Both the position numbers and the translations under genes were made by a program. The notes below the pieces were generated by a model. It saw only the letters and a program-made list of their open reading frames with translations. It was not told the DNA's origin and did not search any database. Below, piece after piece: positions 44,865-53,020 of a DNA stretch of 64,000 bases; positions within the stretch are counted from its first letter, which is position 1; each line of letters begins with the position of its first letter. This stretch comes from Allolobophora icterica (Eukaryota; Annelida; Clitellata; Crassiclitellata; Lumbricidae), in assembly GCA_963556255.1 (NCBI GenBank), contig OY744608.1:11238019-11302018 (forward strand), given 5' to 3'.

Positions 44865-45454
44865 GTAATAATAATAAACACGGACAATTTATAAAGCGCC
44901 GTAACGCGACCATGCCGCTACAAGGGCGCTGTACAGACACCACCTACAGCCTAGCATGATGACCGGTCCTATTTAGCAGACGGATAGGCTTTGGTGAAAA
45001 GATAACGCTTGAGTCGGGTCCGGAATGCCTCAATTGATGGCGCACAACGGATCTCGGGTGGAAGGCCATTCCAGCTACGCGGTCCAGCGACGGAGAAGGC
45101 CCGTCCAAACCTCAACGTCAGTAGCACCATTCTGACTAAGACTATTTCGTGTAGGCCCTATGCATATGAATTAGACTTAACGAAATGCGTGTTTTGGCAA
45201 ACTGCAGCTTCCTTACTATGTACGAGGAAGTGTCAGTTACATCTGAACTTCTCACATTTCTCGATCCTTTTAAGTTTTGAAGAAACTTCCTGTTTAACTG
45301 GTTCTGTAGAGTAAAATGCATGCAGTTCGATTTCTCATTGCAGTTTAAGGTGCTTAAAGATAGATCACCCACGACCAAGGACTTCGAAGGCAACAGAGTT
45401 AGACTCTTTGTCAACGACAAAGGCATCGTTGTCTTTACTCCGGTACAGGCATGA
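38589..45454 (+). CDS. PIN-D: secreted potato inhibitor I / eglin-like inhibitor with P1 Lys
   Basis: Join 38589-38634, 39923-39949, 42954-42991, 43881-43931, 45344-45454 gives 273 nt, or 90 residues plus TGA. All junctions are GT-AG and in frame. Signal peptide [15 protein letters not shown] is followed by AMTISDAMP, YREFRRFPEAVGM, TVKQAKAVISKDSPGVH and the loop. FPEAVGMTVKQAK closely parallels the FPEVVGKTVDQAR segment I recall for eglin c. The C-terminal part SPTTKDFEGNRVRLFVNDKG has P2-P1-P1' T-K-D, then four residues to RVR, the exact family spacing. There is no cysteine in the mature part. It is predicted to inhibit extracellular trypsin-like proteases. Introns carry a MITE, LINE pieces and simple repeats, but the exons are intact. 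Confidence 0.86.
38635..39130 (+). other. Intron 1 of PIN-D, left part, with (AATG)n
   Basis: It aligns with 15110-15400 and 26792-27060. The GAATGAAT tract at 38852-38899 is expanded compared with the other units. No exon. Confidence 0.6.
39131..39775 (+). pseudogene. LINE C-terminal end with (TTATG)n tail
   Basis: The plus-strand frame 39140-39331 reads NINPLYIPFARSITRLSSIK, CAGPRNRNNITLH, FKLELRTHIL and a stop. This resembles the last part of LINE polyproteins (IKC.GP..WN..P ... FK..L). A UTR-like stretch follows and ends in TATGTTATGTTATGTTATC. It lies in intron 1 of PIN-D only. Confidence 0.65.
39923..39949 (+). CDS. PIN-D exon 2
   Basis: It is 27 nt between GTTGACCTTTCAG and GTAAGTATAGG, symmetric phase 1-1, encoding AMTISDAMP with the split codons. 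Signal-peptidase cleavage probably falls near the exon 1/2 junction. Confidence 0.7.
39950..41079 (+). other. Intron 2 of PIN-D, left part
   Basis: It aligns with 16001-16800. A hydrophobic frame from 40139 (LHPFLLLAIFGLFFCLSHCA) resembles a signal peptide, but it has no ATG in frame, and the paralog at 16180 differs by an indel. AATA/ATT simple repeats lie at 40470-40560. Bases 40900-41080 match 220-470. Confidence 0.5.
41080..41800 (+). pseudogene. CR1/L2-type LINE C-terminal fragment
   Basis: The plus strand reads, with frameshifts, SLTTSPTSRAPVSCTFVT, IESIQIKRLEVVQNSLARAV, TKTPKHHHITSILKSLHWLK and YIQPKYLRDLFTTQATRSTR. It is the same family as the larger minus-strand copy at 54657-58264. 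It lies in intron 2 of PIN-D, 5'-truncated. Confidence 0.8.
41801..42360 (+). other. Intron 2 of PIN-D with tRNA-derived SINE-like stretch
   Basis: GTAGCCAAATGGGTAGAGCG (41912) ... GGGTTCGAACCTCCACTGTC (41956) have the spacing of A and B boxes. The anticodon position would read TGT (Thr-like). Versions exist at about 595 and 16893. The rest aligns with 640-880 and 17990-18260. Confidence 0.55.
42361..42898. mobile_element. hAT-type MITE in intron 2 of PIN-D
   Basis: The 12-base inverted ends are CAGTGATGGGCA and TGCCCATCACTG. Flanks TGTATAAA (42353-42360) and TGTAAAAA (42899-42906) match at 7 of 8 bases. The paralogous site near 867 lacks the element. The interior is AT-rich with AGTTAACTA/TAGTTTAAC words near both ends. 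Non-coding, 538 bases. Confidence 0.85.
42954..42991 (+). CDS. PIN-D exon 3
   Basis: It is 38 nt, encoding YREFRRFPEAVGM across the split first codon, with donor GTGAGTAC. The acceptor is TTTTGAAG, as in PIN-B. Confidence 0.78.
42992..43880 (+). other. Intron 3 of PIN-D (shortened)
   Basis: Bases 42992-43195 align with the start of intron 3 in the other copies, then homology jumps to the region before the tRNA-like element (43195 matches 19740 and 33175). About 1 kb present in PIN-B is missing. A tRNA-like element lies at 43255-43330. Confidence 0.6.
43255..43330 (+). repeat. tRNA-like sequence in intron 3 of PIN-D
   Basis: ATAGTTGAATGGTAACAGGC ... CTGGTTCGATATCCGCTAGC ... CCC. The most decayed of the three versions in A/B-box spacing. 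Confidence 0.45.
43881..43931 (+). CDS. PIN-D exon 4
   Basis: It is 51 nt between CATTTACAG and GTAAGTCAC, encoding TVKQAKAVISKDSPGVH. Confidence 0.85.
43932..44877 (+). other. Intron 4 of PIN-D, left part, with microsatellites
   Basis: TA runs at 44045-44076 and 44638-44677, (CAAT)n at 44217-44262 directly followed by a LINE 3' end (TTTATATAGCGCTCCTTCAA, 44264-44350), and (TAA)n at 44778-44877. The older sequence between them aligns with introns 4 of the other units. Confidence 0.7.
44878..45110 (-). pseudogene. LINE C-terminal end with (TTA)n tail in intron 4 of PIN-D
   Basis: The minus strand from 45108 reads FGRAFSVAGPRSWNGLPPEI, RCAPSIEAFRTRLKRYLF, TKAYPSAK and stop. This is an intact C-terminus of CR1/L2-like LINEs. 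The 3' UTR CGCGTTACGGCGCTTTATAA continues into the TTA-rich tail. Confidence 0.85.
45344..45454 (+). CDS. PIN-D exon 5, reactive loop with P1 Lys
   Basis: It has acceptor CTCATTGCAG, 36 codons and TGA. Residues FKVLKDRSPTTKDFEG precede NRVRLFVNDKGIVVFTPVQA. Thr-Lys-Asp occupies P2-P1-P1' and RVR supplies the arginines that brace the loop in the family. Confidence 0.86.
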   Translation, partial: FKVLKDRSPTTKDFEGNRVRLFVNDKGIVVFTPVQA

Positions 45455-46011
45455 GAACAGCAAAAAAACAGCAAAGAAACTAAGAACAGGAGAAAGAACT
45501 CATCCAGCAATTACGAAATTAAACTTCCGACACTTAATTGCGATGGTCTTCCATTATCGCATTCGGAACTAAATTAAAAATGTTTAAATGACTTGTTTTC
45601 TCATAAACATTCAGTGACTTGGAACGTTCTCGAATCTTGTTTTAACTCTTGTATTATAACATGTAGTAAATATGCTGTGGTTTTCTGTCTCATACTGTAG
45701 CAGAACCACGAAAGTAGAGGCTTGCGTTCGTCATAATCAGTCGTGAAAAACGACTGTTTTTCCTAAGTCATTTCCTATAACCTGATGCGCAAGTTGACAT
45801 AATTACTGGGCTTCCACGGTCTAGCGCAAAAGCTTTGTTGTGGTTGTTTCATCCATCTGGAATCAGTTGCCTAGCAACCTGCAATATGACCTTCCTGGCG
45901 TTTCATTCCCTCTCTTTCTTATAAGCGCTTGAAAACTATTCCATTTTCTCGTAATTTTGTATTGTCATTTCAAGCGTGCCTGTAATGAAGTTCTGTGGCA
46001 GTTCCGCTATA
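45455..46011 (+). other. 3' flank of PIN-D
   Basis: It is collinear with 35988-36560 (GAAAGAACTCATCCAGCAATTA; GGCTTGCGTTCGTCATAATC). It ends at the mariner insertion point. Confidence 0.65.
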
Positions 46012-47052
46012 CAGGGAGGGCCAAAAAAGTAACCCCTACAGGTTTTTGCTAATATTTCGGCCAATTTTAGGAATTTTTAAATCACATTTTACTTGCTGAA
46101 AGGTAATTCATATCTACGTCTAACCGCCAAATTTCAACAACATACCTCAAACAGAACCAAAGTTATACCACTTTTACTGAGTCCACCCACTGTTTTTTGA
46201 TGATCAAAAAACATGTTACGCAACAAAAAGTAACAAAAACGATTTTATTGTCATGTCTGAAATAATTGGTAATATTGCGGCCAAAAGTAAGAATTTTTAA
46301 TAATTTCAAAAGAATCAAAAGTGCAAGGTTTTAGTGACAGACAGAATGCATTTTGTTGATGAAAAGGCGAAGGTGAATGCTGCATGTTACTTTTCTCGCC
46401 TGCTTCCAGAATTAATTTCAGATTGCAAGCATCTGCTACCAGCTGGATTCATCTTTCAGCAAGACGCCGTTGGCGCACCATCGCATACTGCTCGTCTCAC
46501 GGAAGAATGTCTCAATGTCAATTGCCCTGGTATCATTGAGAAGGACCAATGGCCCCAAACTCTCTGGATTTGAACCCACTGGATTACGTGTGGGGAGCTA
46601 TGCTGGAGAAACACGACAATCTGCGACCAAAGCCAAAAACGATAAGAGACTTGAAGGTCGCATTGGAGTTGATATGGGAAGATTTACTTCTGGGACCATC
46701 AAGGCCATCAAAATAGTTAAACAAAGAGACTCGGAACATGTGTTGGTACTGGTGATGGACACATTGAAAACAATTTGTGAACCAATAACAACTCTGTTTG
46801 ATACCAATTTTTTCAGATATGACAATAATATCGTTTTTGTTACTTTTTGTTGCGTAACATGTTTTTGGATCATCAAAAAACAGTGGGTGGACTCAGTAAA
46901 AGTGGTATAACTTTTGTTCTGTTCGAGATACTTTGTTGCAATTTGGCTATTATACGTAAATTTCAGCCAGTAAAACTTGATTTAAAAATTCGTACAATTG
47001 GCCGAAATATTAAGGAAAACGTCTAGTGGGTTAATTTTTTTGGCCCACCCTG
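46012..47052 (+). mobile_element. Tc1/mariner element with long inverted ends, decayed
   Basis: The element starts CAGGGAGGGCCAAAAAAGTA and ends with the inverse ...TTTTTTTGGCCCACCCTG. TA lies on both sides (46010-46011, 47053-47054). Inverted homology extends inward about 250 bases on each side. The plus strand holds transposase pieces: RLLPELISDCKHLLPAGFIF, QQDAVGAPSHTARLT, and after a frameshift LDLNPLDYVWGAMLEKHDNL. These are typical of mariner-like transposases around the second and third catalytic Asp. The N-terminal DNA-binding part is missing. Confidence 0.93.
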
Positions 47053-48024
47053 TACATATCTAAGCTACGCTTGCTATTTAATATTGCAATTCACGGTGTA
47101 GTAGGTAATAAGTACTGTGTCTCATAGAAACTTTCACTGAATCTCACCGATATTGTAACAGGATAGACAATTAAGATTACTTTGTAAGGCACTGCAGTGC
47201 CTTAATGAGGTGCAAACCACACGCACCTGTTTCATCATGCGGGTAATAATAACGGCACCATTAGTAAGTTTGTGGAAGTAAGGTAGACGCCTTCTTCCGT
47301 TCAAACTAGAACCAGTTCGGTTCTAAACCTAGTTCTAGAGCGCATGGAGACTATGTATGAAAAACAAAGATTATCTAGCGCCGAAAACAGATTATTAATA
47401 TTAATCGGTTATTTCTACAGCGTCAAGAAGAGTCCTCAGAATGACTAGAAGGTCGTTTGACAGTGTTAGAAATGTAGTAGGACGAACCAGGCTATAGTCA
47501 AACTATAACCTCTGTAGAACATACGGTCATGCCCTTCCACTCGCGCACCTCGTAAGTAAGTAAGATGTAAATGACGTCAGGGAAGTTCGGGAGGTTAGTA
47601 CAGAACCGGTAGCACTTAGAAGGAGTCAGAGGTACTGGGTAATTCTGCATGTAGGCCAGATTACAGAGCGTTCGAAGTTCGATTCCGATCAGTGTCGCTC
47701 CATAAGACAGGAGAACCTTCTGCTAGAGAACCCCTCCCTTCGATCCTCCGACCCAGTTCGAATCCACGGCAAGTAACTGAAGCTCTCTCGCTACATGGCC
47801 TTGGTGTTGCGCCCAGGGTCGAGGGGGTGAACGTTACAAACCCAGATAGAGACGATGATGTCTTTGCAGTTCGTCTACTGATAAAGGATTGTCGGATTAT
47901 TTCCAGAACAGGGTTCGTTTCTGCAAGCAACAGTCGTTTCCTTTTTGTGCACCAGTTATGCTACGCTGTTTTACTTCATAAACCTACCTATATCCCGTTC
48001 CTTCTGAGACAGCAGAAGTGATGA

Positions 48025-48026
<2 letters not shown>
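47053..48026 (+). repeat. 3' block of the PIN-D unit, continued
   Basis: It is collinear with 36559-37560 (CTACGCTTGCTAxTTAATAxTGCAATTCACGGTGTAG; AGAACCAGTTCxGTTCTAAACC). The frames at 47661-48021 are not conserved as protein with the 37200-37500 paralog. Confidence 0.65.
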
Positions 48027-48066
<40 letters not shown>

Positions 48067-48091
48067 GGTAAGTAGGTAAGTAGGTAAGTAG

Positions 48092-48146
<55 letters not shown>
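48027..48146. repeat. (TAAG/TAGG)n microsatellite
   Basis: About 30 tetranucleotide units with TAGG variants in the middle. On the minus strand it forms a (CTTA)n tail for the LINE-like sequence to its right. The paralog near 37540 lacks it, so both arrived together. Confidence 0.95.
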
Positions 48147-48850
48147 TATTCTTTATTTTTACTGGCTGCAAGACGCACTCCGGTGAACATACAACATATA
48201 TTAAATAAAACAGCTGTTATCAAGTCAATATGAATAGAGCATTCTATATATATAAAAGTTTTTTTCATGTTATTATCAGCTATTGGTAAAACTCAGTCAT
48301 GAGAACGAGGCCGGAAAGAATATGCCAACAGTTTTTTAGATGGAAGTAGCTCGTGGAGGACATGGCCAGGATTTCCCGGAACCGTCGTAAACAGATGATT
48401 GTCGGCTCTAAGGCACATTTGTTCAAAGGTTTGACTGTTACCAGGGAGGTGATGTCGCGGAACACTGTGGCCTATAATTGATTATAGCGCTCGCCTTGTA
48501 ACGCGGTGAGTACTGCTTTATCTCTCTCGAGGCGATTACTGTGTAGGTGGCCTTGATCAAGCCATCACTCACAATTGCTCAGCGCCATCAATGGTGCTAG
48601 GTCATCAGGTGGTGGCGCTTAATAAATGCGTAATAATAATAAATTACGCCACCTTTTATTTTCTACATCAGTTGCCGTCTTATTGCCGAAGTCAAGAAAG
48701 TTCTTCGACAAGTCTTTACGTTTCTGTCGATGTCTGATTCAAAATTTCCTAGGCCAAATAAAACACGGAGGCCTGTCAGCTGCATTGGACATCGCTTGAT
48801 TCAGAAAACAGGAAAACTGTATCCTCTACCAACGCCAATCTATGGATATT
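48147..48850 (-). other. Probable LINE 3' end, then unassigned DNA
   Basis: TATATTCTTTATTTTTACTGG begins a sequence that splits GACAxCAGAAGxGATgATG from GATGTCGCGGAACACTGTGG, which are contiguous at 37548-37575. A insertion of about 430 bases (about 48023-48451) with a (CTTA)n tail is therefore inferred. The minus frame 48465-48280 (EPTIICLRRFREILAMSSTS) may be its C-terminus. From 48451 the SINE-like CTCGCCTTGTAACGCGGTGA follows. Confidence 0.5.
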
Positions 48851-49170
48851 CATCTCGGGGTGAGCTTATGAGATTGTTCATCAACCGTTTTTGACTTCAT
48901 GGGTTACCAGTTTCACTCACTGCACTCGTCACCATCATCATTGTTCTCATCATCGTCATCAACGTCATCATCATCATCATCACGATCATCGTTGTCATCA
49001 TCATCATAATAACCATGATACTCTTCAATGATGATCGTGATCATCAGTTCAGATTAAATATCTAAGAATTCCTGTGAAAATCGAGTGTTGGAGTCTCCTA
49101 GTATTATTTTCTCATCATTAATATTTTTTTTCACGGTTAATATTGAAAGCAACTGCACAATCAGATGAAA
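48851..49170 (+). repeat. Segmental duplication copy 1, left part, with (ATC)n
   Basis: ATCATCGTCATC-rich DNA and GATGATCGTGATCATCAGTTCAGATTAAAT (49030) match 54545-54655. TCTCCTAGTATTATTTTCTCATC through GTTAATATTGAAAGCAACTG match 58264-58330. In copy 2 these are separated by a 3.6 kb LINE insertion. Confidence 0.75.
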
Positions 49171-49171
49171 C

Positions 49172-49789
49172 TCAGTAACAGATTACAAACAGTTGTTTGA
49201 TTTGCTTAGGCCTAATTGTGGCGGGGCGACCCCTAGCGGTGGCGGTCGTCAAGCGCCGGGATGAGGACTGCCGGTCGTGCATTTCCTGAGGATTCGAACC
49301 CCTGTGTTCAGGACCATAATAGGTGGGTGGCAACCCAGACAGGCGCTTACTACGTCTAGGCATAGTGACATTAAGCGGTTCCTCTAAGGGCAATGACGTC
49401 ATCATTTCTATTTCATCACCAGGGCATGACCTGTGGGTGTCCGTGGTTTCCGAGTAGGAAACAAACATAGGATTTCCCCTATACTCAGGATTCATAGTGT
49501 CCTCATCCTCTTCTTCTACTTCTTCATCTTCTTCGTTGTCTACCTCCTCTTCTTCATCTAATTCATTTCCTGGGGCTAACTTCACTTCTGGTAGTGGAAG
49601 GCTATGGTTACTAAGTGAATGGGCCTTTGGACTTTGGACTGCCTCTTCTTCATCTTCTACTTCCTCAACTCTATCCAGATCTTGAAACATACTATAATTA
49701 GCTAATTCAGGGAAATGCTGAAGAAGACTACATCTAATTTGTATGTTACTAAGCACAGACTGCAATTCAAAATCTGACTGATTCGCCAT
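49172..49789 (-). CDS. Acidic protein of unknown function, 205 codons
   Basis: An ATG-initiated frame from 49789 down to the stop at 49172. N-terminal part ordinary (MANQSDFELQSVLSNIQIRC), then two Glu/Asp-rich tracts (about residues 41-51 and 77-98), then MPRRSKRLSGLPPTYYGPE and a basic C-terminus. The RRSxRxxxxPPxYY end resembles the C-terminal tail of some retroelement polyproteins, but I see no protease, RT or integrase motif. The block 49176-50585 is absent from the paralogous copy at 58340/61020, so it may be an inserted element. The frame could equally be a host gene lost from copy 2. Confidence 0.4.
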   Translation of the reverse strand: MANQSDFELQSVLSNIQIRCSLLQHFPELANYSMFQDLDRVEEVEDEEEAVQSPKAHSLSNHSLPLPEVKLAPGNELDEEEEVDNEEDEEVEEEDEDTMNPEYRGNPMFVSYSETTDTHRSCPGDEIEMMTSLPLEEPLNVTMPRRSKRLSGLPPTYYGPEHRGSNPQEMHDRQSSSRRLTTATARGRPATIRPKQIKQLFVICY

Positions 49790-50585
49790 GTATTAAGATT
49801 GAAATGAAACAGAAAGTGTCAATTTGACTAAAATTACAAATATCAGTATAGTTCAGAGTTCAAACAAAGAATTTCTTCTCACAGTCCAGAGAACTTCTAT
49901 ACTGCCAATGTCAAGTTCAATTAGCTATTTAAACTTATTCTACTATATAGCAAACCCTATCTACATCTATATCAAAGCGACACACTGTTACGCAAACCTA
50001 CCAGCATGGCAGACTTAATATTGAGCACAAAGGTCAAAGGTCAACGTTGACATAAAGTCCAAAACTACCAATGTGTCTTTCGCTCACCAAAGCAACTAAT
50101 CGAAATCTACTACTAACAACACAAGAAACTACTTAGCATTTCTTTTAAACTCAAATAATGTCTATTTGAATCACCAAACAGACAAACATTAACTGGACTT
50201 AGATGGCCGTTCGGATCACACACCGATCGCGTGGGCTGGGGACATGGAAAACATTAATGGACCTTCACCTTACCAATCCTGACTAATTTCAACCTTTAAA
50301 TCGATAAACAGGTGGGGAAAACAATCGAACATTATACCGTTACCCTCAACCTATAAAACTTCGATTTCTAAAAGGTATTTTTATCGAAATTGTACGAAAC
50401 AGAAACACCAGCGACCAACGTGATCATCACCTTCCTCAACACACAAACTGCACACGTCATAAAACCGAGTACAGAAACAGCGATGAGCTAAAAATAGCCA
50501 TTACGTAATGTCTCTTCCTATAGCGCACATATAAAAGTGGGAACAGTGATACAGAGACGTTGTGACGACAGAATCGTTACATAAT
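49790..50585 (-). other. Upstream region of the acidic ORF
   Basis: AT-rich with no long frame. A plus-strand TATAAAA lies at 50530-50536 inside CACATATAAAAGTGGGAAC. On the minus strand the block begins TGTAACGATTCTGTCGTCAC, which looks like the start of an LTR. I could not find a matching second LTR. Confidence 0.35.
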
Positions 50586-51382
50586 CATGGAGGTCTTGAA
50601 CTGGTTTCCAGATTTCTTGTGATATTTCTTTATCGTGGTAAATTAATATTGACCTTTCAGGTAGCAAAGGCAATGGTGACAAGAAGGAAAACAAAGACAA
50701 AAAAGCATAAACCTAGCAAAGACAGTGGTGACAAAAGGAAAACCTAGCAAAGACAGTGGTGACAAAAAGGAAAACCCATCAAAGACAATGATGGCTCAAG
50801 TAAGTATACAAATTGTGAATCGCAATATCATTTGGTGGCACATATAACCTTATTACTGGTGTTTCGACCAAGTACCATTCCCATATAATCTCACTACTTC
50901 TTAGACATCAGAAGCTATGATGTCGCATCACACGGTGGCCTATTGGTTAGAGCACTCTCCTCGTGACGTGAACATTGGCATAATGATTAGCGGCGTTAAA
51001 GAATGTCATTCGGATGTTGAGACCTGTTATTGAATATTTTTTATACGCCTCAACTTTAAAATTATATGGCAACTTTCTACAGGCATTCAAAACAGAGAGA
51101 GAGAGCCTTCTGGAAAGAAACCGAAAGAGTAGTCAGTTAACAGACTTTTCCCTTTACTCCTAGTTATTGATAAACAGATACAGTCAATTCCAGAAGGCGA
51201 GTGAGTGAACATGCGGATATCTGACGGAGTAAGTGAGCAGGAGAGTGAGCGAATGAGTGAGTGAACGTGAGCTAAGAATGAGCGTCATTTGACGGATTCC
51301 TCCTAAACAGCCTCGAACTGAAAATCGTCTGATCATAGACTAAGCGTCGTTACCGTGATGTATATTTATTAATATTCTTTAT
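50586..51382 (+). repeat. Segmental duplication copy 1, right part, with exon-2-like relic
   Basis: It aligns with 61020-61740. ATTGACCTTTCAG|GTAGC (50661) and CAA|GTAAGTATAC (50799) mimic the exon 2 splice sites of the inhibitor genes. Between them lie about 31-base repeats of AGCAAAGACAGTGGTGACAA. Frames are broken by stops and the length (139) is not a multiple of three. In the second copy the acceptor is TTTGAG. It is probably a dead, diverged exon. A SINE-like CTATTGGTTAGAGCACTCTC is at 50939. Confidence 0.5.
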
Positions 51383-51390
51383 TGAAAAAC

Positions 51391-52799
51391 CAGTGGCGGC
51401 GCGTGGGGGGTGCAAGGGGGTGCGGTCGCACCGGGCGGCCACTTGAGAGGGGCCGAATTTTGACTACTGGAATATTTTTTCGATGCTTCCTGTGGTCACC
51501 GTAGTGTTTACATTTGGAGTTATTACGTAATTCGTTGCTAAAAATTTCAATGAAACTTTAATATCATAATTCAGTGACCTGTACTTCACTGCTCATGCGA
51601 GTTTCAATGTGTTTCTTAGTTTTAAATTGATTTAGATCATTATAAGCCTAGTTTCTAGCAGCGGCGTAGCTAGGATATTTTGAGCCCGAAGACGAATTTG
51701 GGGCCCCCACCCCTATTTACTATTTCACAATTTCCAAATAATCGAACGACGATTTTAATTTTAATTAAATAAAATATTAAAAATACAGATAGTACATGCA
51801 CGTTGCCCGTTATAGTCGCTCAATGGGGCGTCAAAATCATACCTGAGAATTGGTTTGTAAGTAATGGTAGATGATATAGGCTAACTGGATATATTTGGGG
51901 CGCCAATATTAAATCTTATAAATTTATTTGGGATAAATTAGTTAAAACTGCATCAAAATTAAGAGTAAAATTATTTATCTTAACCCTCATTTTTGGCCTC
52001 CCTTTCCTTGGCGCCCGGGGAAACATGTACCCCTCTGCACCCCCTAGCTGGTTTTCAGATATAATGATTGCGCTTAATTATATTGATAATGTGGTATTAC
52101 TTTTGATTCACACCTCTCCTTCTCTAACCACATCTCCAACCTCCCGCACTCCTGTTTCATGCACATTCGTGACCCTCGACGCATCCGGCTGATGCTCGAC
52201 CTTAAAACTGCCGTCACCATTGCTACCTCCATTGTTCATTCAAAGCTTAATTATTGCAATTTCCTCTTTCTCAACCTTGAATCCACCCAAATCAAGCGCC
52301 TGCAACTTATCCAAATCTCACTTGTCAGAGCTGTCACTAAAACGCCCAAACATCATCATACTTTCTGGAGACACACTCTGGTTTGATGTGGGCTTCTGGA
52401 AACCGGACTCGGACCTCTTTGACTACTCACGGGAAACCCCCTCTGATTTGATTTGCTAAATTCTAAAAGTAAGTCTTATTTTAAGTGCGCAGTACACAGT
52501 GACACTAGGGGCCATCCATATTATATAGTACGTACGCATGGAGGGGAGGGTTAATCCAAATGCATGTGCTTGCGTGTGCTTGGGCATGGGGAGAGATCTA
52601 CTGATAATGTACGTACGCATAGGAAACGGAGAAGGGTAAAACCTATAATTTGTCTATATTGGCTACTACTAACTACTATCATACACAACACAGACAAAAT
52701 TTCACTAACTACAAGACAGGCCTGCCACCTTACGGGGGGGGGAGGGGGCGGCACACTGTTGCTTCGCACCACCTTTGAAAAATCCACGCGCCGCCACTG
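51391..52799. mobile_element. hAT-type element with perfect 8-bp target duplication
   Basis: The inverted ends are CAGTGGCGGCGCGTGG and CCACGCGCCGCCACTG (16 bases). TGAAAAAC flanks both sides (51383-51390 and 52800-52807). No transposase frame was found. It contains another repeat, AGCGGCGTAGCTAGGATATTTTGAGCCCG (51659), and a LINE fragment. Joining the flanks gives a sequence like 25085-25130, the unoccupied relative. Confidence 0.92.
52110..52450 (+). pseudogene. CR1/L2-type LINE fragment nested in the hAT copy
   Basis: The plus strand reads HIRDPRRIRLMLDLKTAVTI, ATSIVHSKLNYCNFLFLNLE and STQIKRLQLIQISLVRAVTK. It is the same LINE family as 41080-41800 and 54657-58264. Both ends are truncated. 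Confidence 0.82.
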
Positions 52800-52807
52800 T
52801 GAAAAAC

Positions 52808-53020
52808 CAAAAGCGAACCGCACATTGATGAACAAGTATAGAAAAAATATAAAACATTGAAGTAATAAGAAGATAATAATATTTGAAAAAAGGAGTGTAA
52901 ATTTAAAAAAAATTAAATTTTACTAGGTTAATAACACTACATCAAAAAGCATCATAATAGTAGGGAAATTTAAAACTATAACTATTATCAATGCTAAGAC
53001 TGTTTTCACTCCTACGTTAG
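52808..53020. other. Continuation of the repeat carrying the hAT insertion
   Basis: CGAACCGCACATTGATGAACAAG aligns with 25120-25140. Then AT-rich sequence. Nothing coding. Confidence 0.5.

Noticed and set aside
44735..44959. Poly-Asn and poly-Leu frames
   Set aside because: They are translations of (TAA)n.
47661..48021. Overlapping 89- and 109-codon frames in the PIN-D 3' block
   Set aside because: The paralogous block at 37200-37500 shares the DNA but not an open frame, so there is no protein constraint.
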